A DNA stretch of 64,000 nucleotides from Melioribacter sp. (GTDB lineage: Bacteria > Bacteroidota > Ignavibacteria > Ignavibacteriales > Melioribacteraceae). Below are positions 46,053 through 54,654 of the stretch, piece by piece. The notes under the pieces were generated by a model. The model did not search any database. It had not been told where the DNA came from and was given only the letters and a program-made list of their open reading frames with translations. A program made the position numbers and the translations under genes. The DNA lies in the NCBI GenBank assembly GCA_023250955.1, contig JAHEZQ010000011.1:39226-103225 (forward strand), in the 5' to 3' direction. Every line of letters starts with the position of its first letter. Positions within the stretch are counted from its first letter, which is position 1.

Positions 46053-46961
46053 ATGGGAAGATTAGCCCCACTATTTGTTATAATAGCTGCAGCTCTTTGG
46101 GGTTTTGATGGAATAGTTTTGCGTCCAGCACTTTATAGCTTGCCTGTTCCGCTTGTTGTTTTCATTGAAAGCACAATTGTTGCACTATTATTATCGCCAA
46201 TATTTATAAGACAATATTCAAAAATAAAAAAACTTTCTAGTCAAGATTGGTTTGCTTTCTTCGGAGTTGCACTTTTAGGTGGGGCAATAGGAACCATGGC
46301 AATTACAAAGGCTCTCTTCTATGTCAATTTTGTAAATCTTTCAATTGTAATACTGATACAAAAACTTCAGCCGGTATTTGCGCTATCACTTGCAGGGATT
46401 TTGTTGAAAGAAAAACTTCCAAAAATATTTTTCCTCTGGGCATTTCTTGCTGTTACAGGCGCATATTTTATGACATTCGGTTTTTCGCTCCCGAATTTTC
46501 TGACCGGTGATAAAACATTCGTTGCCGCGGGTTTTTCATTAATTGCAGCAGTAAGTTTTAGTTCATCAACTGTTCTAAGTAAAAGAGCATTGAGAAATGT
46601 CAGTTTTGAAATGGGTACTTATTTAAGATTTTTATTATCTGCTGTTATAATGATAGTAATTGCAACTTTTACTGGAGATATAAAAACTGTCGCTAGCGTT
46701 TCTTCTTATCAATGGATGATATTCTTAATAATTGCATTTACAACAGGTGGTGCAGCAATATTCTTATATTATTACGGATTAAAAAAAATCACGGCTTCAG
46801 TTGCAACAATTTGCGAATTAGCATTTCCTCTGACTGCAGTTGTACTCGAATATTTTATTCATCGTAATATTTTGGATCTAGTTCAGTGGTTCGGTGTAGC
46901 AGTGTTGATCTTCAGTATATTAAAGGTTTCGCGAATTAATATTAACAATGTGAAAAGTTAA
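46053..46961 (+). CDS. EamA/DMT family transporter
   Basis: The 302-residue protein has ten hydrophobic helices in two EamA repeats. The first begins LFVIIAAALWGFDGIVLRPAL and the second with FVAAGFSLIAAVSFSSSTVLSKRAL. The family exports or imports metabolites such as amino acids; the cargo cannot be read here. Its AAGAAGG ribosome site is close to the start. It ends three bases from a convergent gene, with no terminator visible. Confidence 0.87.
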   Translation: MGRLAPLFVIIAAALWGFDGIVLRPALYSLPVPLVVFIESTIVALLLSPIFIRQYSKIKKLSSQDWFAFFGVALLGGAIGTMAITKALFYVNFVNLSIVILIQKLQPVFALSLAGILLKEKLPKIFFLWAFLAVTGAYFMTFGFSLPNFLTGDKTFVAAGFSLIAAVSFSSSTVLSKRALRNVSFEMGTYLRFLLSAVIMIVIATFTGDIKTVASVSSYQWMIFLIIAFTTGGAAIFLYYYGLKKITASVATICELAFPLTAVVLEYFIHRNILDLVQWFGVAVLIFSILKVSRININNVKS

Positions 46962-46964
46962 TTG

Positions 46965-47837
46965 TTATTTGGTTTCAAGTTTATTCGCAACATCAATAAT
47001 GATTATCCAACGCTTTCCTTCTTTCTTCCAGATATGCATATAATTGTATTTACCATTATTATTTTCTGCATCTGAAATTGTTAATTCACCATAAGTAAAA
47101 CCAATATCTTTAGACGAAGATATTTTCCCACCGATAGGATTAAATGTGTAAATCCCACTTTTTTTTGAGAGGTAATCCGTAATCGCTGATGGACCAACTA
47201 TTGGATAAAATTCATCCCGAAGTAATCTTGATTCCTCATTTATGAATTTTTTATATGTTGATGCAACTCCCATTTTTGAAATTATCATTGTTAATGCTTT
47301 ATCGTTGTTGAAAAGTTCATCAGATTTTATTCTTTTCACCCCTTTTCTTAGAGACGATGAATTCGAATCGATCATTTCATATTTAAGAGGGACATATTGT
47401 TCAGTTGGTTTACTATTACTATTCCCCATATCAATAACAAATTTAAATTCGCCATTTGATTGCCGCTGCCAAACAGTAGAAAAATTTCCGAACCAAATTG
47501 CAGAACTGTCTTTATCTTTTCTAAAATCTGCAGGACCGGTTGTAAAGCCCATATCTCCGTCACGCGAAATACCGGCATATGTCGGATACCAACTGAGTAA
47601 GCCGGGTCTTTTGGGCGCATTACTTAGAAATGTTTTTCCGTTAACCGCATTGGGTCTAAAAATAATTCCGTCATCTGCAACAAATTTTAAAAATGCATCT
47701 CTAGTTCCAATTCCTGCAGCAGTTGATGCAAAAGCATATTCTGTCGAAATCATTGCATTAAGATTATAGTTCTTTATCTGAGCATTATTTGTATAAACAA
47801 ATATTAGACAGACCAGAGCACATAAAATCTTTTTCAT
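46965..47837 (-). CDS. Exported NTF2/SnoaL-like domain protein
   Basis: The 290-residue protein has a signal peptide at 1-19 (TNNAQ). Two repeated NTF2-like (DUF4440/SnoaL) halves are visible. The first contains GTRDAFLKFVADDGIIFRPN and GDMGFTTGPADF; the second includes IGFTYGELTISD and a KYNYMHIWKKEGKRWIIIIDV end. Such domains form small-ligand cups, but no catalytic residues can be assigned. Function unknown. Confidence 0.7.
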   Translation of the reverse strand: MKKILCALVCLIFVYTNNAQIKNYNLNAMISTEYAFASTAAGIGTRDAFLKFVADDGIIFRPNAVNGKTFLSNAPKRPGLLSWYPTYAGISRDGDMGFTTGPADFRKDKDSSAIWFGNFSTVWQRQSNGEFKFVIDMGNSNSKPTEQYVPLKYEMIDSNSSSLRKGVKRIKSDELFNNDKALTMIISKMGVASTYKKFINEESRLLRDEFYPIVGPSAITDYLSKKSGIYTFNPIGGKISSSKDIGFTYGELTISDAENNNGKYNYMHIWKKEGKRWIIIIDVANKLETK

Positions 47838-47892
47838 ACACCCTCATTTTTTTGATACAAAATAGGGGAAAATATTTTTTCCAACGGTACAT

Positions 47893-48408
47893 TTATTTGT
47901 GCACATCATCTTTCTTTTTCTCAAACTCAATTGAAGCGGAATTTATACAAAAACGTTGCCCCGTCGGTTTTGGTCCATCATCAAAAACATGTCCCAAGTG
48001 TCCGCCGCAATTACTGCACATAACTTCAATTCTGTGCATTCCTAAACTATAATCATCTTTTAAAATCACGTTCTTATTATTTACAACATCAGAAAAACTT
48101 GGCCATCCACAACCAGCATCAAATTTTGTGTCGGAATCAAATAGAACTTGTCCGCATGCTGCACAACGGTAGATACCTTTCTCATCAAAGTTCCAGTATT
48201 TGCCAGTAAAAGGTCTTTCCGTTCCCTTCTCTCTCAATATTTGATATTGTTCTGGAGTTAATGATTCTTTCCATTCTCTATCAGTTTTTTGAACTTTAAT
48301 GTTCATTTCTTTCCCTTTCGAATTATTGGGTTTTATATTTTGCTGAGCAGAGCTAATTATGTTTATTGTAAATAACAACAACATGAAGAGGATTATATTC
48401 TTTTTCAT
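47893..48408 (-). CDS. msrB: Exported peptide-methionine (R)-S-oxide reductase
   Basis: The 171-residue protein has an N-terminal signal peptide (NIISSAQQN) and then a complete MsrB domain. Zinc is bound by CAAC and CSNC. The catalytic nucleophile is Cys154 in [19 protein letters not shown] and GCGWPSF are further hallmarks. It reduces methionine-R-sulfoxide, here probably in the periplasm. It is 55 bases downstream of the minus-strand NTF2-like gene start and may be transcribed just before it. Confidence 0.93.
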   Translation of the reverse strand: MKKNIILFMLLLFTINIISSAQQNIKPNNSKGKEMNIKVQKTDREWKESLTPEQYQILREKGTERPFTGKYWNFDEKGIYRCAACGQVLFDSDTKFDAGCGWPSFSDVVNNKNVILKDDYSLGMHRIEVMCSNCGGHLGHVFDDGPKPTGQRFCINSASIEFEKKKDDVHK

Positions 48409-48473
48409 TGCAAATCTTTCTTTTTATTTGGATCAATAGTGTAGACGAAAAGAAGAGTAATCTTTACAAAAAA

Positions 48474-49439
48474 TTATTTTACCTTTTTCATATACTCTTC
48501 AGTTTCTTCGAGGGAATTAAAATATCCTATTCGAACACGGTACCGCGTTGCACCTTTAACATATCCTTCCGCGATAAAAGCATTGTGTCCTTCGGATTTC
48601 AATCTAGCGACTTCACTTTCTGCTTTTGATTTATTTTTCCATGATGAAATCTGGAAGGAATATTTTGTTCCATCTTTAAAGATTGTGCTCTTAGGATTAG
48701 TCTCATTTTCACTTTCAGATTCCTGTTTAGAGATTGTTGCACTTTTCTTAGGCGTAACCGGCACTTTCAAGTTAGTATTTGGTTTTGCTTTTTCATTTGT
48801 GGGAGAAGTATTAATTTTTGCTTGTTCTAATCTCTGCACAGAATCTTTTTTACTAAGGAAAAGTGCGATTCTGTCTTTTGCATTAATAGAATCTTTCATT
48901 GCTATATTCAACTGATTTCCAGACAATTTACTTTTTTGTGATTCAGTATTTGACAACTCTTTATTTTTATCACTGCTCTTTGAAAACTCTTTCTGTTCAA
49001 TTACAGCAACACCACTTTTTAAGTATTCAACTGATTTATTAAAAACGGCCGTCATAACTTCATTACCATCTAATGGAATAGAAAAATTTTCACTCCCAGA
49101 AGTAAATCCTGGTAATGATGTTTCACCAAGTATTTTTTGATCTTTATCATAGTAAAGGGTGCCAATAACAGAATACTTTTTTGATGCAGCGTTGAACAAT
49201 ATTTGTGATTTAACATTTACAGCTTCTTTATTCAAAGAAGCTATCAATTGAGGTCGTTTATATAAAGTTATACTTAATGCTGAAATCTGATTTTCAAATT
49301 GCTTGATACTGGAAGTATCAACATATACTATTTGGTCATTTGACTCATAAACTCTTTCCCATTTTTGTCCGAGAGACTGAGCAAATAGTTCTATCCCACA
49401 TAAAAAAAGTGAAATAATAAATAAAGTTTGTTTTTTCAT
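48474..49439 (-). CDS. Exported SPOR-domain protein
   Basis: The 321-residue protein has a signal peptide at 1-20 (IELFAQS). An N-terminal domain of about 120 residues (WERVYESNDQIVYVDTSSIKQ ...) resembles surface-adhesin/CE0896-like domains. A Ser/Lys-rich linker follows. The C-terminal SPOR domain spans about 250-321 (YSFQISSWKNKSKAESEVARL ... YRVRIGYFNSLEETEEYM). SPOR domains bind denuded peptidoglycan glycans at division sites. That fits the amidase and DigH-like enzymes in the first 20 kb of the window. Confidence 0.82.
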   Translation of the reverse strand: MKKQTLFIISLFLCGIELFAQSLGQKWERVYESNDQIVYVDTSSIKQFENQISALSITLYKRPQLIASLNKEAVNVKSQILFNAASKKYSVIGTLYYDKDQKILGETSLPGFTSGSENFSIPLDGNEVMTAVFNKSVEYLKSGVAVIEQKEFSKSSDKNKELSNTESQKSKLSGNQLNIAMKDSINAKDRIALFLSKKDSVQRLEQAKINTSPTNEKAKPNTNLKVPVTPKKSATISKQESESENETNPKSTIFKDGTKYSFQISSWKNKSKAESEVARLKSEGHNAFIAEGYVKGATRYRVRIGYFNSLEETEEYMKKVK

Positions 49440-49529
49440 TTTCGATATTTCTTTTTTGTAACCAATACTAATTTAATTAAAAAAATTCATAAAAATTTTT
49501 ATCATTTGGATGAAATCTTTTACAGTTTC

Positions 49530-49559
49530 TTGACAAAAATACTTGGATGTGCTATTTTG
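49530..49559 (+). promoter_or_regulatory. Promoter of the nuo operon
   Basis: TTG at 49530-49532 and TATTTTG at 49553-49559 are 20 bases apart, the same layout as before htpG. The same bases also read TTGACA-N17-TATTTT in sigma-70 style. Transcription would begin near 49565. That lies after the upstream ATG at 49547 and 15-20 bases before the ATG at 49583, so it also decides the nuoA start. Confidence 0.55.
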
Positions 49560-49582
49560 CACGCAACATTTTTTTAAACTTG

Positions 49583-49990
49583 ATGCTTACTGAATTCGGA
49601 AAAATTTTGATTTTTATTATGCTCGCAATCATTTTTGTGGTTGCAGTCTTCATTATTTCAAAACTTTTAAGCCCCAATAGACCTACACGTGAAAAATATT
49701 TAACTTATGAGTGTGGCGAAAATCCTCAAGGTTCTCCATGGGTAAAATTTAACATACGATTTTATGTTGTTGCTCTAATTTTCCTCATCTTTGATGTTGA
49801 AGTAGTTCTCCTTTTCCCTTGGGCACTTACATATAAAGAATACGGTGTTTATGGTTTTTTAGTTGGTATAATTTTTCTGTTAGTATTGGGTTTAGGAATG
49901 GCTTATGAATGGCGAAAAGGCGATTTAGAGTGGGCTCGCCCTCATCCCAAACCACCAAAATTGGATGAAATATTAAAACCAAAATCTTAA
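49583..49990 (+). CDS. nuoA: NADH-quinone oxidoreductase subunit A
   Basis: The preferred ATG at 49583 gives 135 residues beginning [14 protein letters not shown] longer frame from 49547 lacks family support and starts upstream of the predicted transcription start. Three helices are visible. The NuoA signature [20 protein letters not shown] (cytoplasmic loop with conserved Cys and acidic residues) and [15 protein letters not shown] are present. It forms part of the membrane arm near the quinone site. First gene of an 11-gene operon. Confidence 0.93.
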   Translation: MLTEFGKILIFIMLAIIFVVAVFIISKLLSPNRPTREKYLTYECGENPQGSPWVKFNIRFYVVALIFLIFDVEVVLLFPWALTYKEYGVYGFLVGIIFLLVLGLGMAYEWRKGDLEWARPHPKPPKLDEILKPKS

Positions 49991-50009
49991 TCTTGAAAAG
50001 AGAATATTA

Positions 50010-50501
50010 ATGGGTTTATTAGATAAAGAGTTTTCAGACGGTAATATAGTAATTGCAAGAGTTGATGATTTAATGAATTGGGCAAGACTCTCATCAATCT
50101 GGCAGCTTGGTTTTGGTCTTGCATGTTGTGCAATTGAAATGATGGCTACTTCCGCTTCACATTACGATTTTGACCGCTTTGGTGTCATTCCCAGAAACAC
50201 TCCACGACAAGCTGATGCTATAATAATTTCCGGTACAGTTACATTAAAAATGGCTACCAGAATTAAAAGATTATATGAACAAATGCCTGATCCCAAATAT
50301 ATTATATCAATGGGAAGTTGTGCTAATTGTGGTGGACCTTATTGGGAACATGGTTATCACGTATTAAAAGGAATTGATCGTGTGATCCCGGTTGATGTTT
50401 ATGTGCCCGGGTGCCCACCAAGGCCAGAAGCTTTACTAGAAGGATTGCTTAAATTACAAGAAAAAATTCGTAATGAGTCTTTAAGAAAGAAAATTGCATG
50501 A
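50010..50501 (+). CDS. nuoB: NADH-quinone oxidoreductase subunit B
   Basis: The 163-residue protein carries the terminal cluster N2. The ligands are the tandem Cys pair in [12 protein letters not shown], Cys in [12 protein letters not shown] and Cys in [15 protein letters not shown]. It transfers electrons to quinone with NuoD. It starts 20 bases after nuoA and overlaps nuoC by four bases (ATGA). Confidence 0.97.
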   Translation: MGLLDKEFSDGNIVIARVDDLMNWARLSSIWQLGFGLACCAIEMMATSASHYDFDRFGVIPRNTPRQADAIIISGTVTLKMATRIKRLYEQMPDPKYIISMGSCANCGGPYWEHGYHVLKGIDRVIPVDVYVPGCPPRPEALLEGLLKLQEKIRNESLRKKIA

Positions 50502-51028
50502 AAAACCCAGAAGAAATTTTTGAATTATTAAAGAATGAGTTTGGAGATACGATTTTAGGATTAGATAAAGATACTCCAACTGAATCGATTATATTGGTTG
50601 ATTCTATGAATATAAATAAAATTGGAGCATTTTTACGGAATAATAATGATCTCAAATTTGACAGTCTAATGGTTCTTTCTGGAGTTGATGATACAAATGG
50701 GACTAAGGTTAAAGACGAAGACGGGACAGATATGATAAGTGGTGGTACTTTAAGTGTTTACTATCATTTACATTCGACTAATTTGAAACATAAAATTACT
50801 TTAAAAGTTTCTACCCCAAGAGAGAATCCACAAGTTGAGTCTACCTACAATGTTTGGAGAACTTCTGATTGGCATGAACGTGAGGCTTACGATATGTTTG
50901 GGATCATTTTTCTGAATCATCCAGACTTAAGAAGAATATTGATGCCCTACGATTGGGAAGCAGGTTATCCTCTAAGAAAAGATTACAAAAATCCGGAATT
51001 TTATAAAGGGATGAAGGTTCCTTACTGA
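50498..51028 (+). CDS. nuoC: NADH-quinone oxidoreductase subunit C
   Basis: The 176-residue 30-kDa subunit shows the usual end motif [25 protein letters not shown] followed by GYPLRKDY. It is separate from NuoD rather than fused as in E. coli. Its stop overlaps the nuoD start by one base. It stabilises the hydrophilic connecting arm. Confidence 0.95.
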   Translation: MKNPEEIFELLKNEFGDTILGLDKDTPTESIILVDSMNINKIGAFLRNNNDLKFDSLMVLSGVDDTNGTKVKDEDGTDMISGGTLSVYYHLHSTNLKHKITLKVSTPRENPQVESTYNVWRTSDWHEREAYDMFGIIFLNHPDLRRILMPYDWEAGYPLRKDYKNPEFYKGMKVPY

Positions 51029-52143
51029 TGGCTTTGAAGACTGAAACAATGGTTCTTAATATGGGTCCACAACACCCTTCTACGCATGGTGTTTTGAGAC
51101 TTGAGCTTGAGATTGAAGGCGAACTAATTTTAAGTGTAAAACCTCATATCGGTTACTTACATAGATGTTTCGAAAAACATGCTGAAGCTATGACTTATCC
51201 TCAAGTAATTCCATATACTGATAGATTAGATTATTTAGCAGCTATGGGAAATAATTTTGGTTACGTTATAGCTGTTGAAAAATTACTTGGAATTCAAATA
51301 CCTGAGCGTGTTGAGTATATTAGAATAATAATGGCTGAGCTACAAAGGATTGCATCGCATTTGGTTGCAATTGCAACAAATGGTGCCGACATCGGCGCTT
51401 TAACACCTTTCCTCTATCTCTTCCGTGATCGTGAATATATTTTAAGTCTCTTTGAGATGACATGCGGTGCAAGAATGCTTTATAATTATATGTGGATCGG
51501 CGGACTTTCACATGATATTCATCCTGACTTCGTAAGAAAAACAAAGGAATTCATTATTCATTTTCGTCCAACAATAATTGAGTTGAATAATCTTCTTACA
51601 TTCAATAAAATTTTTATTGAGAGAACTGCAAATATTGGTATTCTACCAATTGATACTGCAATTAATTTTGGTGCAAGTGGCCCGGTACTACGTGGAAGTG
51701 GTTTACCATTTGATGTCCGTAGAGAAGATCCATATTCAATTTATAATAGATTTGATTTTGAAATCCCTACTGGTAAAGGTCTTGTTGGAACCGTAGGCGA
51801 TTGCTGGGATCGTTATTATGTTCGAGTTCTTGAGATGGAACAAAGTCTACGAATTATCGAACAAGCCATTGATAATATTCCAGAAGGAGATGTTCATTCA
51901 GCAATTCCTAAAAGAATAAAACCTCCGAAAGGAACAGTTTATGCCCGAGTTGAAAATCCTCGCGGTGAGTTAGGATATTTTATTATTAGCGATGGTAACT
52001 TGAATCCTTTCAGAGTAAAAGTTCGTGCACCATCATTTGTAAATCTTGAAGTAATGGGAGAATTGTGTAAAGGTCATTTAGTTGCAGACGTTATTGCAAT
52101 TCTTGGAAGTCTTGATATTGTATTAGGAGAAATAGATAGATAA
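51028..52143 (+). CDS. nuoD: NADH-quinone oxidoreductase subunit D
   Basis: The 371-residue 49-kDa subunit lines the quinone cavity. Conserved segments are MGPQHPSTHGVLRLELEIEGE, HIGYLHRCFEKHAE, PYTDRLDYLA and the C-terminal GSLDIVLGEIDR. Length is normal for a non-fused NuoD. Its stop overlaps the nuoH start by one base. nuoE, nuoF and nuoG, which often follow it, are absent. Confidence 0.97.
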   Translation: MALKTETMVLNMGPQHPSTHGVLRLELEIEGELILSVKPHIGYLHRCFEKHAEAMTYPQVIPYTDRLDYLAAMGNNFGYVIAVEKLLGIQIPERVEYIRIIMAELQRIASHLVAIATNGADIGALTPFLYLFRDREYILSLFEMTCGARMLYNYMWIGGLSHDIHPDFVRKTKEFIIHFRPTIIELNNLLTFNKIFIERTANIGILPIDTAINFGASGPVLRGSGLPFDVRREDPYSIYNRFDFEIPTGKGLVGTVGDCWDRYYVRVLEMEQSLRIIEQAIDNIPEGDVHSAIPKRIKPPKGTVYARVENPRGELGYFIISDGNLNPFRVKVRAPSFVNLEVMGELCKGHLVADVIAILGSLDIVLGEIDR

Positions 52144-53210
52144 TGTATCAATTCCTTTACGACTTAATTGGTAATGAAATTTTAGCTGGACTACTGGTCG
52201 CAGTAGTTCCGCTAACTATAATACTTGTGTTCGCACTTTTTGGTATTTGGTTAGAAAGAAAAGTTTCTGCCCACATGCAAGATAGATTAGGACCGATGCG
52301 CACAGGTTGGCATGGTTGGCTTCAGACTGTAGCTGATTTAATGAAGATGTTACAGAAAGAAGATATTATTGCAACGGATGCTGACAAAACACTCTATAAT
52401 ATTGCTCCAGTTCTAGTATTTAGTGGAAGTTTTGCAGCTTATGCAGTTATTCCCTTCTCAAGTAAATTGCTCGGCAGTGAAGTTGAAATAGGAATTTTCT
52501 ATGTACTCGCTATTTCAAGTTTAGTGGTTGCAGGAATTTTAATGGCTGGCTGGTCCGCAAATAATAAATATTCTTTACTTGGTGCAATGCGTGCTGTTGC
52601 TCAAATTATTAGTTATGAAATCCCTACTGCATTAATTGTTCTTTCAATGGTTATGCTTATGGGAACATTAAGTTTAGATAAAATAAGTCAAATGCAAACT
52701 TCTTCTTTTTGGAATTGGAATATTTTTGGCGGCGCAGTATTTGGATTATCAAAATTTTTATTGATTCCATTTATGTTTATTGCCGCGTTAATATTATTTA
52801 TTAGTACTCTTGCAGAAGTAAATAGAGTACCTTTCGATATTCCTGAAGCAGAATCTGAATTAGTAGCTGGATATTTTACGGAATATTGCGGAATGAAATG
52901 GGGAATGTTCATGCTCGCTGAATATGGAAATATGTTTGCAGTATCGGCAATCATTGTAATCTTATTCTTCGGAGGATATCAATCACCCATTGGTTACTTT
53001 GGTAATTCAATTGGAGTTCAATGGCTTGTTCCTTTTGAACAAGGGTTCTGGTTCATTGCAAAAGGATTAACATTAGTTTTTGTACAGATGTGGCTGCGAT
53101 GGACTCTCCCACGTTTACGTGTTGATCAACTTATGACGGTTTGCTGGAAATATTTAATACCCTATGCTTTTTTGAATTTAATTATTATTGGAATTATTTC
53201 TTTACTATAA
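52143..53210 (+). CDS. nuoH: NADH-quinone oxidoreductase subunit H
   Basis: The 355-residue membrane subunit has about eight helices. Key stretches are IWLERKVSAHMQDRLGPMRTGWHGWLQ, AEVNRVPFDIPEAESELVAGYFTEY and the WLRWTLPRLRVDQLM end. It forms the junction between the quinone site and the proton channels. It is placed directly after nuoD with a one-base overlap. Confidence 0.97.
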   Translation: MYQFLYDLIGNEILAGLLVAVVPLTIILVFALFGIWLERKVSAHMQDRLGPMRTGWHGWLQTVADLMKMLQKEDIIATDADKTLYNIAPVLVFSGSFAAYAVIPFSSKLLGSEVEIGIFYVLAISSLVVAGILMAGWSANNKYSLLGAMRAVAQIISYEIPTALIVLSMVMLMGTLSLDKISQMQTSSFWNWNIFGGAVFGLSKFLLIPFMFIAALILFISTLAEVNRVPFDIPEAESELVAGYFTEYCGMKWGMFMLAEYGNMFAVSAIIVILFFGGYQSPIGYFGNSIGVQWLVPFEQGFWFIAKGLTLVFVQMWLRWTLPRLRVDQLMTVCWKYLIPYAFLNLIIIGIISLL

Positions 53211-53214
53211 ACTG

Positions 53215-53772
53215 ATGAAACAATATCTCAAAAATACATTTGATGGCATCTACACTGTTCTTGTTGGAATGAAGATCACGTTTAAACATTTGTTTACACC
53301 GGCTGTTACTATTCAATATCCGGATGTAAAAGTTAAATTGCCTGATCGTGTTCGTAACAGATTATACGTTAACATGGATGACTGTATAGGATGCGATCAA
53401 TGTTCAAGGGCATGTCCTGTAAGTTGTATTGAAATTGAGACTGTTAAAAGTATTCCTGGTGAGGATTTAGGTATTACTTCAAACGGGAAAAAGAAAGCTC
53501 TCTGGGTTACAAAATTTAATATTGATATCGCAAAATGCTGCTACTGTCAATTATGTGTTTTCCCTTGTCCTACCGAATGCATTTATATGACCGATGTCTA
53601 TGAATTTGCCGAATATGAAAGGAGTAATTTTCTTTACAAGTTTGCAACATTAACTGATGAAGAATCTGCACAGAAAAAAATAAATTATGAAAAATTCCAG
53701 GCTGAAAAAGCTGCCGCTGCAGCAAAGCCAAAACCGGAGACACCGGCACAAACTGAAAATAAATCTGAGTAA
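53215..53772 (+). CDS. nuoI: NADH-quinone oxidoreductase subunit I (2[4Fe-4S])
   Basis: I prefer the ATG at 53215, four bases after the nuoH stop, giving 185 residues. The frame extends back to 53188 inside nuoH without homology. Two ferredoxin motifs are present: CIGCDQCSRACPVSCIE and CCYCQLCVFPCPTECIY, binding clusters N6a and N6b. A Lys/Ala/Pro-rich tail follows the domain. It links the electron input side to NuoB. Confidence 0.95.
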   Translation: MKQYLKNTFDGIYTVLVGMKITFKHLFTPAVTIQYPDVKVKLPDRVRNRLYVNMDDCIGCDQCSRACPVSCIEIETVKSIPGEDLGITSNGKKKALWVTKFNIDIAKCCYCQLCVFPCPTECIYMTDVYEFAEYERSNFLYKFATLTDEESAQKKINYEKFQAEKAAAAAKPKPETPAQTENKSE

Positions 53773-53793
53773 ATATTTTAGAGAATTGACTCA

Positions 53794-54291
53794 ATGAATT
53801 TTTACGACATCATCTTTTACATATTCGCAGCCATCACTTTGTTATCTGCTTTATTTGTAGTTACAACAAGAAATATTGTACACTCTGCTTTTTATTTACT
53901 TTTTACTTTTTTTGGTGTTGCAGGAATTTATGTTTTACTTGGTGCAGATTTTATAGCAATCTCACAAATACTGATTTACGTAGGCGGTATTTTAATTTTG
54001 TTGTTGTTCGGTGTTATGCTTACTAATAAAATTACAAATGTTGAGATCCGTACAGGAACTGTTCATATGTTACCTGCGGCAATTGCTTCCGGAATTTTTA
54101 TGGGTGCAGTTGTAGCAGTTATGGTTTGGACAGAATGGAAATCCGAACCGTCAGTAACACCACTAACAACAACTAAGGATATCGGCCATCTATTATTAAC
54201 AGATTACGTTTTAATTTTTGAATTGTTAGGAATTCTTTTACTTGTCGCTTTGATTGGTGCGGCATCAATTGCTAGAAGAGATAAAGAATAA
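53794..54291 (+). CDS. nuoJ: NADH-quinone oxidoreductase subunit J
   Basis: The 165-residue membrane subunit has five helices. The family segments NIVHSAFYLLFTFFGVAGIYVLLGADFIAISQILIYVGGILILLLFGVML are distributed over helices two and three, and include the pi-bulge region. It lies 21 bases after nuoI. Part of the antiporter-like chain's junction. Confidence 0.94.
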   Translation: MNFYDIIFYIFAAITLLSALFVVTTRNIVHSAFYLLFTFFGVAGIYVLLGADFIAISQILIYVGGILILLLFGVMLTNKITNVEIRTGTVHMLPAAIASGIFMGAVVAVMVWTEWKSEPSVTPLTTTKDIGHLLLTDYVLIFELLGILLLVALIGAASIARRDKE

Positions 54292-54339
54292 AAAGTCTAA
54301 GCATTTAGCTTTTAGAATTTTTTTGAAGGAGTAAATAAG

Positions 54340-54651
54340 TTGTTACAAGTTGGTCTAACACATTTTTTAATTGTAAGCGCAATATTATTCTCATTAGGCA
54401 TTTACGGTATTGTTACAAGAAAAAATGCTGTGATGGTTCTAATGGGAATCGAACTTGTACTTAATTCGGCCAATATCAATTTTATAGCCTTTTCTAAGTA
54501 TGGAAATTTCGGTTTAAGCGGACAAGTAATTGCTTTGTTCGTAATTATACTTGCTGCAGCAGAAGCAGCAATTGCTCTTGCAATTGTATTAAATATATAT
54601 AAAACATTTTCAAACGTTAATGTTGACGAAATAGATCACTTAAAAGAATAG
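54340..54651 (+). CDS. nuoK: NADH-quinone oxidoreductase subunit K (TTG start)
   Basis: The 103-residue protein has three helices with the conserved membrane glutamates (GIELVLNSANINF and LAAAEAAIALAIVL). The start is a TTG at 54340, supported by AAGGAG at 54326-54331 with 8-base spacing; there is no better ATG. nuoL begins three bases after its stop. Confidence 0.94.
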   Translation: MLQVGLTHFLIVSAILFSLGIYGIVTRKNAVMVLMGIELVLNSANINFIAFSKYGNFGLSGQVIALFVIILAAAEAAIALAIVLNIYKTFSNVNVDEIDHLKE

Positions 54652-54654
54652 GTT

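Noticed and set aside
47242..47769. A 175-codon plus-strand frame inside the NTF2-like gene
   Set aside because: It is antisense to a protein with a signal peptide and recognisable domain, and its translation has no plausible domain.
51028..53210. nuoE, nuoF or nuoG hidden between nuoD and nuoH
   Set aside because: The two genes overlap by one base, and no other frame shows FMN, NADH or extra iron-sulfur motifs.
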